DNA of 64,000 bases from Oscillospiraceae bacterium (GTDB taxonomy: Bacteria > Bacillota > Clostridia > Oscillospirales > Oscillospiraceae), in assembly GCA_022800665.1 (NCBI GenBank), contig JAAWQS010000003.1:16828-80827 (forward strand). The letters are read 5' to 3'. The notes beneath the pieces are model-generated. The model saw only the letters and a program-made list of their open reading frames with translations, did not search any database and was not told the DNA's origin. Every line of letters begins with the position of its first letter. Positions within the stretch are counted from its first letter, which is position 1. The position numbers and the translations under genes are program-made. Shown piece by piece: positions 1 to 8,048 of this stretch.

Positions 1-681
1 GCCGGTATCTTCGGCGCGGAGGCGTGGAGCGAGGAGATGCGCCAGGATATCCAGAACAAGCTGGGCATCAAAGCCTACGATATCTACGGCCTCACCGAGA
101 CCAGCGGTCCGGGCGTCAGCTTCGAATGCTCCGCCCAGACCGGTATGCACGTCAACGAGGACCACTTTATTGCCGAGATCATTGATCCCGACACCGGCGA
201 GGTCCTGCCGGAGGGCAGCAAAGGGGAGCTGGTATTTTCCTCCATCACCAAGGAGGCGTTCCCCCTCCTGCGCTACCGCACGCGGGATATCTGCGTGCTC
301 ACCAGGGAGAAATGCTCCTGTGGCCGCACCCATGTGAAAATGTGCAAACCCATGGGCCGCAGTGACGATATGCTGATTGTCAAGGGTGTGAACGTGTTCC
401 CGTCCCAGATTGAGACGGTACTGCTGGAGCAGGGCTATCCCGCCAACTATCAGATTATCGTTGACCGGGTCAACAACTCCGATACCCTGGAGGTCATGGT
501 GGAGATGACACCGGAGATCTTCTCCGACAGCCTGGGCCGGGTCAGCGAAATGGAGAAGGGCCTGGTGGCCGCGCTGAAGGCCATGCTGGGAATTTACGCC
601 AGAGTCCGCCTGGTGGCCCCCAAATCCATCACCCGCAGCGAGGGCAAGGCCGTACGTGTGATTGACAAACGGAAAATTTAA
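1..681 (+). CDS. paaK: Phenylacetate-CoA ligase, C-terminal part (gene starts before the window)
   Basis: AMP-forming ligase that activates phenylacetate or a related aryl acid to its CoA thioester. The frame is open from base 1, so only the last 226 residues are present. The motif DIYGLTETSGPG is the adenylate-binding A5 region of this family, YRTRDI is the A7-A8 region, and GRSDDMLIVKGVNVFPSQIE is the hinge leading into the small C-terminal lid (AMP-binding_C_2). It is followed after 38 bp by an ACT protein and then an aminotransferase, an arrangement seen in anaerobes that oxidise aromatic amino acids through aryl-pyruvates and IorAB; iorAB itself is not visible here. Family assignment is strong; the natural aryl substrate is inferred. 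Confidence 0.93.
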   Translation, partial: AGIFGAEAWSEEMRQDIQNKLGIKAYDIYGLTETSGPGVSFECSAQTGMHVNEDHFIAEIIDPDTGEVLPEGSKGELVFSSITKEAFPLLRYRTRDICVLTREKCSCGRTHVKMCKPMGRSDDMLIVKGVNVFPSQIETVLLEQGYPANYQIIVDRVNNSDTLEVMVEMTPEIFSDSLGRVSEMEKGLVAALKAMLGIYARVRLVAPKSITRSEGKAVRVIDKRKI

Positions 682-719
682 GAGGATTCAAATTCAAGAG
701 AATTAAGAGGAGAACCGCT

Positions 720-1118
720 ATGATTATTCAACAGATTTCTGTGTTTCTGGAGAACCGCGCCGGACAGCTGCTGGACGTGACCAGGGTCCTGGCGGAAAAT
801 GAGATCGACATGCAGGCAATCAATATCGCTGAGACCGCCGATTACGGCATTGCCCGCCTGATCGTGGCGACCCCCCAGCGGGCCATGCGGATTTTGCAGG
901 AAAAGGGCTTTATCCTGCGCCTGACGCCGGTGGTGGAGGCCACGGTGCCGGACCGTCCCGGCGGGCTGAACGAGCTACTGTCCGCTGTGGCGGAGGCGGG
1001 CATTGATATCGAGTATATGTACTCCGCTTTTCAGGGGCAGAGAAACGGTCTGGCGTACATGGTCTTCCGGGTGGGAGACGCCGAACGCCTGGAGGATGTG
1101 CTGAAAAATATCAGCTGA
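720..1118 (+). CDS. Tandem ACT-domain protein
   Basis: A stand-alone amino-acid-sensing protein of 132 residues made of two ACT repeats, roughly residues 3-65 and 70-130; the second begins with the typical VPDRPGGLNELL pattern. No catalytic domain is present. The start follows an AGGAG ribosome site 8 bases upstream. It sits between paaK and an aminotransferase and is probably co-transcribed with both, so it may sense an aromatic or branched amino acid that this cassette handles. The ligand is not deducible from sequence. Confidence 0.88.
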   Translation: MIIQQISVFLENRAGQLLDVTRVLAENEIDMQAINIAETADYGIARLIVATPQRAMRILQEKGFILRLTPVVEATVPDRPGGLNELLSAVAEAGIDIEYMYSAFQGQRNGLAYMVFRVGDAERLEDVLKNIS

Positions 1119-1158
1119 CCCCCTAATATTCTAAACAAGGAAAAGGAAGAGAAGTACC

Positions 1159-2325
1159 ATGCAGGAAATGAGCAGAAGGAACAAGCTGTTTACGGACTCC
1201 GTCATCCGCCGGATGACCCGGATTGCCATTGACGTGGGGGCCATCAATCTGGCCCAGGGATTTCCGGACTTCGACCCGCCCAAGGCGATGATGGACCGGC
1301 TGGCCGAGGTCAGCCACGCGGGTCCCCATCAGTACCCTATCACCATGGGCGCGCCCAACTTCCGCGCCGCCCTGGCCCGGAAATGCGGCAGATTCATGGG
1401 CCGCACCCTGGACCCGGACCGGGAGATTGTTGTGACCATCGGGTCCACGGAGGCCATGGTGGACACCATCTTTGCCCTCACCAATCCCGGTGACAAGATC
1501 ATCATGTTCTCTCCCTACTTTGAGAACTACCACGCCCAGGCGATCATGGCGGACTGCGAGGCGGTTTTCGTCCCCTTGGTTCCCCCTGCGTTCCATTTTG
1601 ACCCCAATGTGCTGGAGGACGCTTTCCGCCAGGGTGCGAAGGCGATTCTGATCTGCAACCCCTCCAACCCCAGCGGCAAGGTGTTCACCCGCGACGAGCT
1701 GAAGCTGATTGCGGACCTGTGCATCAAGTACGACGTGTATGCCATCATGGACGAGGTCTACGAGCACATCCTCTACGACGGCAACCAGCACACCTACATG
1801 AACAGCCTGCCCGGCATGTGGGAGCGGACCGTCAGCTGTTCCAGCCTCTCCAAGACGTATTCCGTCACCGGCTGGCGGCTGGGCTACGCCATTGCCCCGG
1901 AGCCGATTATGGAGCGGATCAAGCAGTACCACGACTTCAACACCGTGGGTGCGCCCTCCCCGCTGATGGAAGCGGCGATTGTGGGTCTGGATATGCCGGA
2001 CAGCTATTACGAGGAGTTCGGAGCGCATTACGCCCACATGAAAAAACTGTTTACCGACGGTCTGAAGAACATCGGCATCCCCTTCACCGATCCCCAGGGC
2101 GCGTATTTCGTGCTGGCCAACATCGGACCGTATCTGAAGAAGGGACAGAGCGACGTGGAGTTCTGCGAGGAGATGGCCCGGAAGGTGGGCGTGGCCTGCG
2201 TGCCGGGAACGTCGTTCTTCAAGGAGGACGTCAACGATATCGTCCGGGTGCACTTCGCCAAGAAGGACGAGACGCTGTATGACGCATTGGAGCGGTTGTC
2301 CCACATCAAAGAGAAAATGGCGTGA
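1159..2325 (+). CDS. Class I/II PLP-dependent aminotransferase
   Basis: Fold-type I aminotransferase of 388 residues, the usual length for the AspB/PatA group. Visible motifs are NPSNPSG (168-174), the MDEVYE cofactor aspartate near 198, and SLSKTYSVTGWR with the Schiff-base lysine at 232. It would interconvert an amino acid and its 2-oxo acid in the cytosol. Being the third gene after paaK and the ACT protein, an aromatic or methionine-type substrate is a reasonable guess, but aspartate is equally compatible. Transcription ends at the hairpin 20 bases downstream. Confidence 0.9.
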   Translation: MQEMSRRNKLFTDSVIRRMTRIAIDVGAINLAQGFPDFDPPKAMMDRLAEVSHAGPHQYPITMGAPNFRAALARKCGRFMGRTLDPDREIVVTIGSTEAMVDTIFALTNPGDKIIMFSPYFENYHAQAIMADCEAVFVPLVPPAFHFDPNVLEDAFRQGAKAILICNPSNPSGKVFTRDELKLIADLCIKYDVYAIMDEVYEHILYDGNQHTYMNSLPGMWERTVSCSSLSKTYSVTGWRLGYAIAPEPIMERIKQYHDFNTVGAPSPLMEAAIVGLDMPDSYYEEFGAHYAHMKKLFTDGLKNIGIPFTDPQGAYFVLANIGPYLKKGQSDVEFCEEMARKVGVACVPGTSFFKEDVNDIVRVHFAKKDETLYDALERLSHIKEKMA

Positions 2326-2341
2326 GGACCAGCGCATAAAA

Positions 2342-2382
2342 AAGAGGACCGGCGGAGGGTTATCCCCCCTGCCGGTCCTCTT
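2342..2382. terminator. Bidirectional terminator between convergent genes
   Basis: A 12-bp stem (AAGAGGACCGGC with GCCGGTCCTCTT) extended by an inner G/C-rich segment serves the plus-strand aminotransferase. The stop codon and last codons of the convergent minus-strand lipoprotein lie inside the hairpin. Confidence 0.85.
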
Positions 2383-3301
2383 CTGTATGGGCAAAGCGGA
2401 TGAACAGATCCGCCGCTTTTCCCAGGCCGCTGTCATCCAGGAGGACCACCGTGTGCCAGGATTCCTCCCCGCTGTCCGGGGGACTGTAGGCTGTGCGGAC
2501 GGTCCCGTCCCTGCTCTTTTCCTCCACCAGCACCCACGCCGTATCGGGCAGGCACTCCAGTTCCGGCAGTTCCTCCCGCAGGGCCAGTTCGTCGGACTGC
2601 AAAAGCATGTTGTTCCCGTCGAATTGGGACACCGTCAGCTTCTCCAGACGGGGCTTGTACTCCATATTGACTGTCACCTTAATTGTTTCAGAGGCTTTCT
2701 TACCCGCTAACGCCGATGCATATGTGTGCGTTTCGTAGTATGAGCCAAGTCCCACCGAACCGTTGCCGCTGTTTTTCAGGTACACCATACCCTCCGAAGT
2801 CTCATAGACCCGGTAAAAGGTCAAATAGCCGCTGTCCGTAAATTGGTCCCACTCCGGTCCTGCGTCCAACGGCGGGCCGATATAGAGGGTACCGCTGATG
2901 ATGTTGGCGGTTTCGTTTTCGCTGTCTTGACACTCAAACTGGAGATTTGCCATATCGGATATGGTTTCCGAAAAAATCTGCGGTCCGTTCGGGTCGCTGC
3001 CGTGGATCAGAAACAGACTGCGGCCCTCCATGCCGAAGCTGTACTGCCCGTCTTTTTGCTTTTCCCCAACCACGATCTCCTGGGGAAGGCTGTATGTGCC
3101 GTATTGCGTACGCAGTGTATCTGTGCCGTAGGTGGTCAGATTCGGATTGTTTTCAAAGCTGTCCCGGACTGCGTCCATGGAATCATAGACCACGAAAAAT
3201 CCGGCAAAGCGGTCCCCATTCCCCTCCTCCGGCTGGGCCAGGGAGCAGCCGCTGAGAACCGCCAGCAGCGCCGCCAGGAGCAGAGCAAGTTTACATCTCA
3301 T
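2360..3301 (-). CDS. Secreted lipoprotein of unknown function
   Basis: Predicted lipoprotein of 313 residues: a short basic start, a hydrophobic core and the lipobox LSGC place lipidated Cys at residue 19. The rest is a soluble extracellular domain without a recognised catalytic motif. The start chosen (ATG at 3301) overlaps the stop of the upstream XRE gene by 11 bases, implying translational coupling; an upstream in-frame ATG at 3349 would put non-signal sequence before the signal peptide. It is the last gene of the multi-TM protein, XRE, lipoprotein unit. No function can be assigned. Confidence 0.8.
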   Translation of the reverse strand: MRCKLALLLAALLAVLSGCSLAQPEEGNGDRFAGFFVVYDSMDAVRDSFENNPNLTTYGTDTLRTQYGTYSLPQEIVVGEKQKDGQYSFGMEGRSLFLIHGSDPNGPQIFSETISDMANLQFECQDSENETANIISGTLYIGPPLDAGPEWDQFTDSGYLTFYRVYETSEGMVYLKNSGNGSVGLGSYYETHTYASALAGKKASETIKVTVNMEYKPRLEKLTVSQFDGNNMLLQSDELALREELPELECLPDTAWVLVEEKSRDGTVRTAYSPPDSGEESWHTVVLLDDSGLGKAADLFIRFAHTEEDRQGG

Positions 3302-3521
3302 CTTCAGATTCCTCCAATCTCCCGTCAAAATGCAGGATATCCCCCACATCGCACTCCATATAGTAACAGATTTTATTGATGGTATGGAACCGGACGCCGT
3401 TGGCCTTGCCGGAGCGGAGGATGGAGAGATTGGCCTCCGTGATGCCGACCTTGGCGCACAGCTCCTTGCCGGTGACGCCCCGCTGCTTGAGGACCTCGTT
3501 CAATGTCACAATGATTGCCAT
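3291..3521 (-). CDS. Small XRE-family transcriptional regulator (YozG type)
   Basis: A 76-residue single-domain Cro/C1-type DNA-binding protein. The pattern LKQRGVTGKELCAKVGITEA followed by NLSILRSGKA and ICYYMECDVGDIL is characteristic of the short XRE proteins encoded beside DUF2975-like membrane proteins. The start at 3521 is the first Met of the domain; a longer open frame upstream is antisense-type sequence and was not used. It lies 10 bp after the membrane protein gene and overlaps the lipoprotein gene. It is the likely reader of the inverted repeat at 4469-4507, i.e. autoregulation (inference). Confidence 0.9.
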   Translation of the reverse strand: MAIIVTLNEVLKQRGVTGKELCAKVGITEANLSILRSGKANGVRFHTINKICYYMECDVGDILHFDGRLEESEDEM

Positions 3522-3531
3522 AACCGCCGCC

Positions 3532-4440
3532 TCAAATGATGCTCTCGTTGTCGTCGCTGACAGCCTTGGCCCCCTGTATATAGCGGCAGAGCAGTCCCAG
3601 CGCAGCCGACAGCAATACCGTGGCGGCTGGGAAGGAGACGGTGGAGGAAATATGCTGCAGGGACGAGAAAAACAGCATCTGGAAGGCGTTCCCCGCCACG
3701 CAGGTAAGCACGGAAGCGGCGGCGGTTCTGGCGCACCAGAGACTGAGCTTTTCCGCCAGCCGTACCGTCTCCGCACCGAAGGGATCGGCCTCCATGGCGC
3801 GGGCCAGGTCCCCGCCCCACAGCAGTACCAGGCAGCCCAGCAGCGCGGGGAGCATCCCGAAGACTGCCAGCAGCGTCAGGGAGGCATAGGTGGGGAAGAG
3901 CTGCTGGTTCGGGATGGCGGTGTTGCCCTCCGCGACCTGGCGAACGGTCTGTACCAGGGCGGCGGCGTGGTTCCAGACAATCAGGCACGGCAGCAGACAG
4001 CCCGCGCCGTTGAGAAGGGACGCCAGGGTGTCGCCCAGGACGGCGGTTTTCCCCAGCCGGTCCAGGCCCCGCAGCACGGCCCACGCCAGCAGGGTGGCGG
4101 CTGTGCCGCCGGCGGCGGCAAGGCTCCACAAGGGCGCAAGGTCCTGGCCTGTACTCAGCAGGCCAGGGTTGACCAGAAAGTACAGTCCCGCCAGGATTTG
4201 CAGGGAGCCCAGAAGCAGCAGCCAGTCCCACCCGCACCGTCCCCGCCGTAGCAGTCCCAGTCCGGGCAGGGCGGACAGCAGCAGTACGATGGTCCAGGCC
4301 CCGGCGTTCCCGCCGCGCCCGGAGAGGGACAGGGTGCGCAGCCACTGGCCGAATTGGGTGAACAGTCCGGTGTGGAGCAGGAGGGTCAGGAACACCGCCA
4401 GGGTCAGTCCGGCGGCGAGGCCCATTCGTTTGGCTTTCAC
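3532..4440 (-). CDS. Multi-pass membrane protein paired with XRE regulator (DUF2975-like context)
   Basis: Integral membrane protein of 302 residues with about seven hydrophobic segments, beginning with a helix at residues 8-28. It starts with GTG, preceded at ideal distance by AAAGGAGG. The arrangement membrane protein then small XRE regulator is the classical DUF2975/YozG pair, but this protein is nearly twice the usual DUF2975 length, so only its C-terminal half may correspond to that family. Its role is unknown; it may sequester or signal to the regulator (inference). Confidence 0.75.
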   Translation of the reverse strand: MKAKRMGLAAGLTLAVFLTLLLHTGLFTQFGQWLRTLSLSGRGGNAGAWTIVLLLSALPGLGLLRRGRCGWDWLLLLGSLQILAGLYFLVNPGLLSTGQDLAPLWSLAAAGGTAATLLAWAVLRGLDRLGKTAVLGDTLASLLNGAGCLLPCLIVWNHAAALVQTVRQVAEGNTAIPNQQLFPTYASLTLLAVFGMLPALLGCLVLLWGGDLARAMEADPFGAETVRLAEKLSLWCARTAAASVLTCVAGNAFQMLFFSSLQHISSTVSFPAATVLLSAALGLLCRYIQGAKAVSDDNESII

Positions 4441-4468
4441 GGCGCGTTCCTCCTTTGATTATTGTTTT

Positions 4469-4507
4469 ACGATAATTATAGGGAGAGCATATCACACAAA
4501 TTATCGT
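4469..4507 (-). promoter_or_regulatory. Inverted-repeat operator over the -10 region of the XRE operon
   Basis: Perfect 9-bp half-sites ACGATAATT (4469-4477) and AATTATCGT (4499-4507), 30 bp apart start to start, flank the -10 box of the minus-strand promoter. Likely binding site of the XRE regulator. Confidence 0.6.
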
Positions 4508-4514
4508 TTGTCAA
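4486..4514 (-). promoter_or_regulatory. Sigma-A promoter of the membrane protein-XRE-lipoprotein operon
   Basis: On the minus strand TTGACA (4514-4509), a 17-bp spacer and TATGCT (4491-4486) precede the GTG start at 4440. Confidence 0.7.
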
Positions 4515-4531
4515 TAATTTTTCTGATAAAA

Positions 4532-4573
4532 ACAGGCGGGCGGCTTTTTCCAAAGACACCCGCCTGGGATTCT
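4532..4573 (-). terminator. Terminator of the M42 peptidase gene
   Basis: On the minus strand AGGCGGG pairs with CCCGCCT and the stem is followed by GTTTTT. Confidence 0.65.
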
Positions 4574-4597
4574 GCTGCTATACGGCTGTCCGGTTGG

Positions 4598-5632
4598 TCA
4601 GCCGAGATAGGCGTTCAGGAGGCGGATGGTATTCTCCACCCCTTTCCGATGGGTCCGCTCATAGCCGTGGGACGCATAGACGCCGGGACCGCAGAGTCCG
4701 TGGCGCAGGTCGTGTCCGGCGCTGAGGGATACGTCCACATCCGAGCCGTACATTGGGTAGACGTCCACCGCAAAGTCCGCGCCGCCCCGGCGCGCCGCCT
4801 CGATCAGCGCGCTGACCACCTCATAGTTGTACGGACCTTTTTTATCCTTGGCGCAGATGGAGACCTGCGTTTCCCGGCACGCCAGCCCGTCGCCCACGCA
4901 GCCCATGTCCAGAGAGATGGCCTCTGTAACGCCGGCGGGGACAGAGGCCGCGGCGCCATGCCCCACCTCCTCAAAGACGGTCAGATGGTGCCACACCCGC
5001 CGGCGCAGGGTTACGGCTTTCTCCGCCGCCGCCTGGGCCTGGGCCAGCAGGATGCCCGCGCACAGCTTGTCGTCCAGGAAGCGGCTTTTGATGTAGCCGG
5101 AGGATGTGACCATGGTGCGGGGGTCGAAGCAGACAATATCCCCGTTCATAATCCCCAGGGCCTCCACCGCCTCCTTTGTGTCCGCCTCCTCGTCCAGCAG
5201 GACCTCCATCACGTCAAAATCCCGCTTGGTATCCCGATAGTGGGGGTTGACATGGACGGAGGCGTTTTTCAGCTGGAAAACGCCGGTATAGCTCTTTCCG
5301 CTCCGGGTGACGACCCGCACGTTCTCGCACTCCGCATTGACAGCGGCCAGTCCGCCCAGATTGCTCAGCCGCAGGCGGCCATTGGGCATGATTTCCGCCA
5401 CAATGCCGCCCAGGGTGTCCAGATGAGCCTGGAGGAGCAGGGCGTTTTCCTCCGGGGCCTCCGGGTTCAGACAGACCAGCACGCCGCCTTTCACGGTGCG
5501 CTGGGGGCGGAACCCCAATTTTTCATACTCCGCCGCTGTGTACGCGGCTGCATTGGCCGTATAGCCGGTAGGGCTGTCAATCGCCAGCAGGGCCAGCGTC
5601 TGGCTGATGGCAGCATCCGTATAAGACTGCAT
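4598..5632 (-). CDS. M42-family metallopeptidase (glutamyl aminopeptidase/cellulase-M like)
   Basis: Cytosolic di-metal aminopeptidase of 344 residues, a normal length for M42 (FrvX/YsdC/PepA group). Metal-ligand motifs are visible: QAHLDTLGG, the catalytic FEEVGHGA, SLDMGCVGDG, and the late YGSDVDVS region. The start is placed at the second Met (5632) because AGGAGG lies 9 bases before it, whereas the first Met directly abuts that site. It follows the DUF624 gene by 13 bp and is probably co-transcribed. Its role is trimming of oligopeptides; exact specificity is not deducible. Confidence 0.9.
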   Translation of the reverse strand: MQSYTDAAISQTLALLAIDSPTGYTANAAAYTAAEYEKLGFRPQRTVKGGVLVCLNPEAPEENALLLQAHLDTLGGIVAEIMPNGRLRLSNLGGLAAVNAECENVRVVTRSGKSYTGVFQLKNASVHVNPHYRDTKRDFDVMEVLLDEEADTKEAVEALGIMNGDIVCFDPRTMVTSSGYIKSRFLDDKLCAGILLAQAQAAAEKAVTLRRRVWHHLTVFEEVGHGAAASVPAGVTEAISLDMGCVGDGLACRETQVSICAKDKKGPYNYEVVSALIEAARRGGADFAVDVYPMYGSDVDVSLSAGHDLRHGLCGPGVYASHGYERTHRKGVENTIRLLNAYLG

Positions 5633-5645
5633 GGAAATCATCCTC

Positions 5646-6320
5646 CTATTTTTCTATAATCTCCTCATCCAAGATGAGCACCTTCCGCAATACCAGATTC
5701 CCCAGCAGGCAGGGGATGGAGAATCCGACCAGCAGCATGAACGCCAGGCTGAGGGGGAACCACAGCAGTCCGATCAGCGGCGGCGTCCAGTACCACGCCG
5801 CCGCCAACACCGCCCGCATAGGCCGTCCGATGCTCAGCAGTACCGCCAGACGCACCGTCTCCCGCGACAGGCTCCGTCCGTTTGCCAGCAGGCGGTAGAG
5901 GTAGACCGATGAGAGCAGCACGATGATGAAGACCGTGGCGCAGAGCATGAAGGGCAGGTAGAACAGCCAGTTTTCCCCGGCGAAGCCGATGTAGAACCGC
6001 GCCCCGTACCCGGCGGCGGACAGTGGGAACGCCGTCAGCAGGAACGCGCCCCAGGCCGCGCCCCATCGCTCCTGAAAGTGGCGCAGGAAATCCCCGGCCC
6101 GCACCGGCTTGTCGTCCAACGCCTCCCGGACGGTCCGGTTCAGGGCGAAGACCGCCGCCGGTATGGTCGCCACCGGAATGCAGACGGCCACAAACAGCGC
6201 GTTCACCACCAGCAGCCCGGCGCACTCCGTCTTCAGAATTTCCCAGAACCGCCGGGGGCTGGGACACATGGTCTCCCGCTCCGGGTTCCGCTCTACCTCT
6301 TCTTCCTTGTTCCACCCCAT
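5646..6320 (-). CDS. DUF624 (YesL-like) membrane protein
   Basis: Integral membrane protein of 224 residues with about five hydrophobic segments. The early WEILKTECAGLLVVNALFV stretch and the internal GRPMRAVLAAAWYW segment are typical of DUF624/YesL proteins, which are often found next to carbohydrate ABC importers. Start at 6320 has GGGAGG 7 bases upstream. It is divergent from the alpha-galactoside transporter operon, supporting an accessory role in sugar uptake (inference from context); the biochemical function of the family is unknown. Confidence 0.82.
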   Translation of the reverse strand: MGWNKEEEVERNPERETMCPSPRRFWEILKTECAGLLVVNALFVAVCIPVATIPAAVFALNRTVREALDDKPVRAGDFLRHFQERWGAAWGAFLLTAFPLSAAGYGARFYIGFAGENWLFYLPFMLCATVFIIVLLSSVYLYRLLANGRSLSRETVRLAVLLSIGRPMRAVLAAAWYWTPPLIGLLWFPLSLAFMLLVGFSIPCLLGNLVLRKVLILDEEIIEK

Positions 6321-6747
6321 AACAGGCCTCCCTTCCGCCGCTCCGGGGCGGCGTTTTTTTCGCTGTGCGACAGTGTATCATACCTATTCTGAAATTTCAA
6401 CTCCAGTCCGGGCCTATTGGGGAAATTTATTTTATAAAAAGCGCATTCTTACATATTTTGGAAGCGTCTGTGTACCGGCGGCAGGACCCGTTTCCAGAAC
6501 GCCAGACCTGCTTTTCGGGTATATTGTACAAAAAGAAGGGGTACAAATCTGACAATTATAACGAAATTGATTGGAAATATACAAAAATGCGAGATGATAT
6601 CACTGAAATTGGACATTTTAACAATCTGTGAATATTTTGCACAAAAATACGCATTTACATATATACCCTCCGCGTATTATAGTAATGCAAATCGTGCAGG
6701 GCCGAAGGAGGCCAAAAGACACGAAAAAATGAAAAAGGAGTGGAGTT
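6321..6747. other. Divergent intergenic region, no gene seen
   Basis: 427 bp, more AT-rich than its surroundings. It holds the leader of the DUF624 gene, a G/C-rich hairpin with seven T (about 6336-6360) reading rightward with no obvious gene behind it, and the promoter of the transporter operon. Short open frames here show no protein-like features. Confidence 0.6.
6637..6665 (+). promoter_or_regulatory. Candidate promoter of the alpha-galactoside ABC operon
   Basis: TTGCAC (6637-6642), a 17-bp spacer and TATATA (6660-6665), about 80 bases before the binding-protein start. No clear CcpA (cre) site was seen nearby. Confidence 0.5.
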
Positions 6748-8034
6748 ATGAGAAAATTACCCCGTATGATAGCGGCGGCCCTGGCGCTGGCTCTGCTGCT
6801 GTCAGTCACCGGATGCGGCGGCTCCGCAGATGGCAAAACCCACCTGAGCTTCCAGATCTGGGACGTCTTCCAGCGCGACGGTATGCAGGCGATGTGTGAC
6901 GCCTACACAGCCCAGCATCCCGATGTAGTCATTGACGTACAGGTCACAAGCTGGAGCGAATACTGGACCAAGCTGGAGGCGGCTGCGGAAAGCAACACCA
7001 TGCCAGACATCTATTGGATGCACACGGATCAGATTCTCTATTATGCCGACTTCGGCATTCTGGCAGACCTGACGGACCTCTATGCAGATGAGGACCCCAA
7101 TTACTATGCCAACCACTTCTCGGATGTCTCCATCGCCAACGCCAGCGGCAGCGATGGCCGCATTTACGGCGTGCCCAAGGATAAGGACAACGTGGTCCTG
7201 GTCTACAACAAGGAGATGTTTGATGCCGCAGGCGTCGCCTACCCCGACGACACCTGGACCTGGGACGACATGATGGACGCCTCCCAGAAGGTCTACGACG
7301 CCACCGGAAAATACGGCTACCTGGCCTACAACGACGAGCAGCTGGGCTACTGGAACTTCGTCTACCAGAACGGCGGCTACATACTGGACGAGAATAACGT
7401 CTATGCCGGATACACCAACCCCGCCACGGCAGACGCCATCAAATTCTATGTAGGCATCCAGCAAAACGAGTGGTGCCCCGACCAGACCTACTTTACGGAG
7501 ACCAGCCCCGGCACCGCCTTCTTCTCCGAGGTGGGCTGCATGTTCCTGGAGGGCAGCTGGAACCTGCTGGCCGAGATGCAGAACTATCCTGAGATGGTGG
7601 GCAAGTGGGACATCGCGCCCCTGCCGAAATGCCCCAATCCCGCCAGCGGCGACGGACGGGGAACCATCTCCAACGGCCTGTGCTACTCCACCGCCGCAAA
7701 GGGCAAGCAGCTGGAGCAGGTCAAGGATGTGCTCCGCTTCTTCGGCAGCGAAGAGGGACAGCGCATTCAGGGCGAGTCCGGCGCAGCCATCCCCGCGTAT
7801 CTGGGCCTGGAGGAAACCTGGTCCACCGCCTATGAATCCTTTGATTACATGCTGGATGTGGGCGTGTGCTACGATCAGTTCGATTACGCCGTCAAGTACA
7901 TCAACAACCCCTCCCGCCGCAAGTGGAAGCCCCTTGTGGCCGACGAGATGGTCAAGATCTACAAGGGCGAGGATATCGACAGCACCCTGGCCCGTATGCA
8001 GGAAATTGCAGACAGCTATGTGACAACTGAGTGA
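6748..8034 (+). CDS. ABC sugar transporter, extracellular solute-binding lipoprotein
   Basis: Family 1 solute-binding protein of 428 residues. A signal peptide ends in the lipobox VTGC, and the mature part carries family features such as GVPKDKDNVVLVYNKEMFD and the late GEDIDSTLARMQEIAD helix. It captures an oligosaccharide outside the membrane and delivers it to the two permeases encoded next. Because an alpha-galactosidase gene follows, raffinose, melibiose or stachyose-type alpha-galactosides are the probable ligands (inference from context). AAAAGGAG lies 8 bases before the ATG. Confidence 0.93.
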   Translation: MRKLPRMIAAALALALLLSVTGCGGSADGKTHLSFQIWDVFQRDGMQAMCDAYTAQHPDVVIDVQVTSWSEYWTKLEAAAESNTMPDIYWMHTDQILYYADFGILADLTDLYADEDPNYYANHFSDVSIANASGSDGRIYGVPKDKDNVVLVYNKEMFDAAGVAYPDDTWTWDDMMDASQKVYDATGKYGYLAYNDEQLGYWNFVYQNGGYILDENNVYAGYTNPATADAIKFYVGIQQNEWCPDQTYFTETSPGTAFFSEVGCMFLEGSWNLLAEMQNYPEMVGKWDIAPLPKCPNPASGDGRGTISNGLCYSTAAKGKQLEQVKDVLRFFGSEEGQRIQGESGAAIPAYLGLEETWSTAYESFDYMLDVGVCYDQFDYAVKYINNPSRRKWKPLVADEMVKIYKGEDIDSTLARMQEIADSYVTTE

Positions 8035-8048
8035 GGGGAGGTATTTTC

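Noticed and set aside
6336-6367. Hairpin followed by seven T on the plus strand upstream of the DUF624 gene
   Set aside because: Looks like a terminator but no plus-strand gene precedes it; it may simply be the leader of the minus-strand gene, so it was not called as a terminator.
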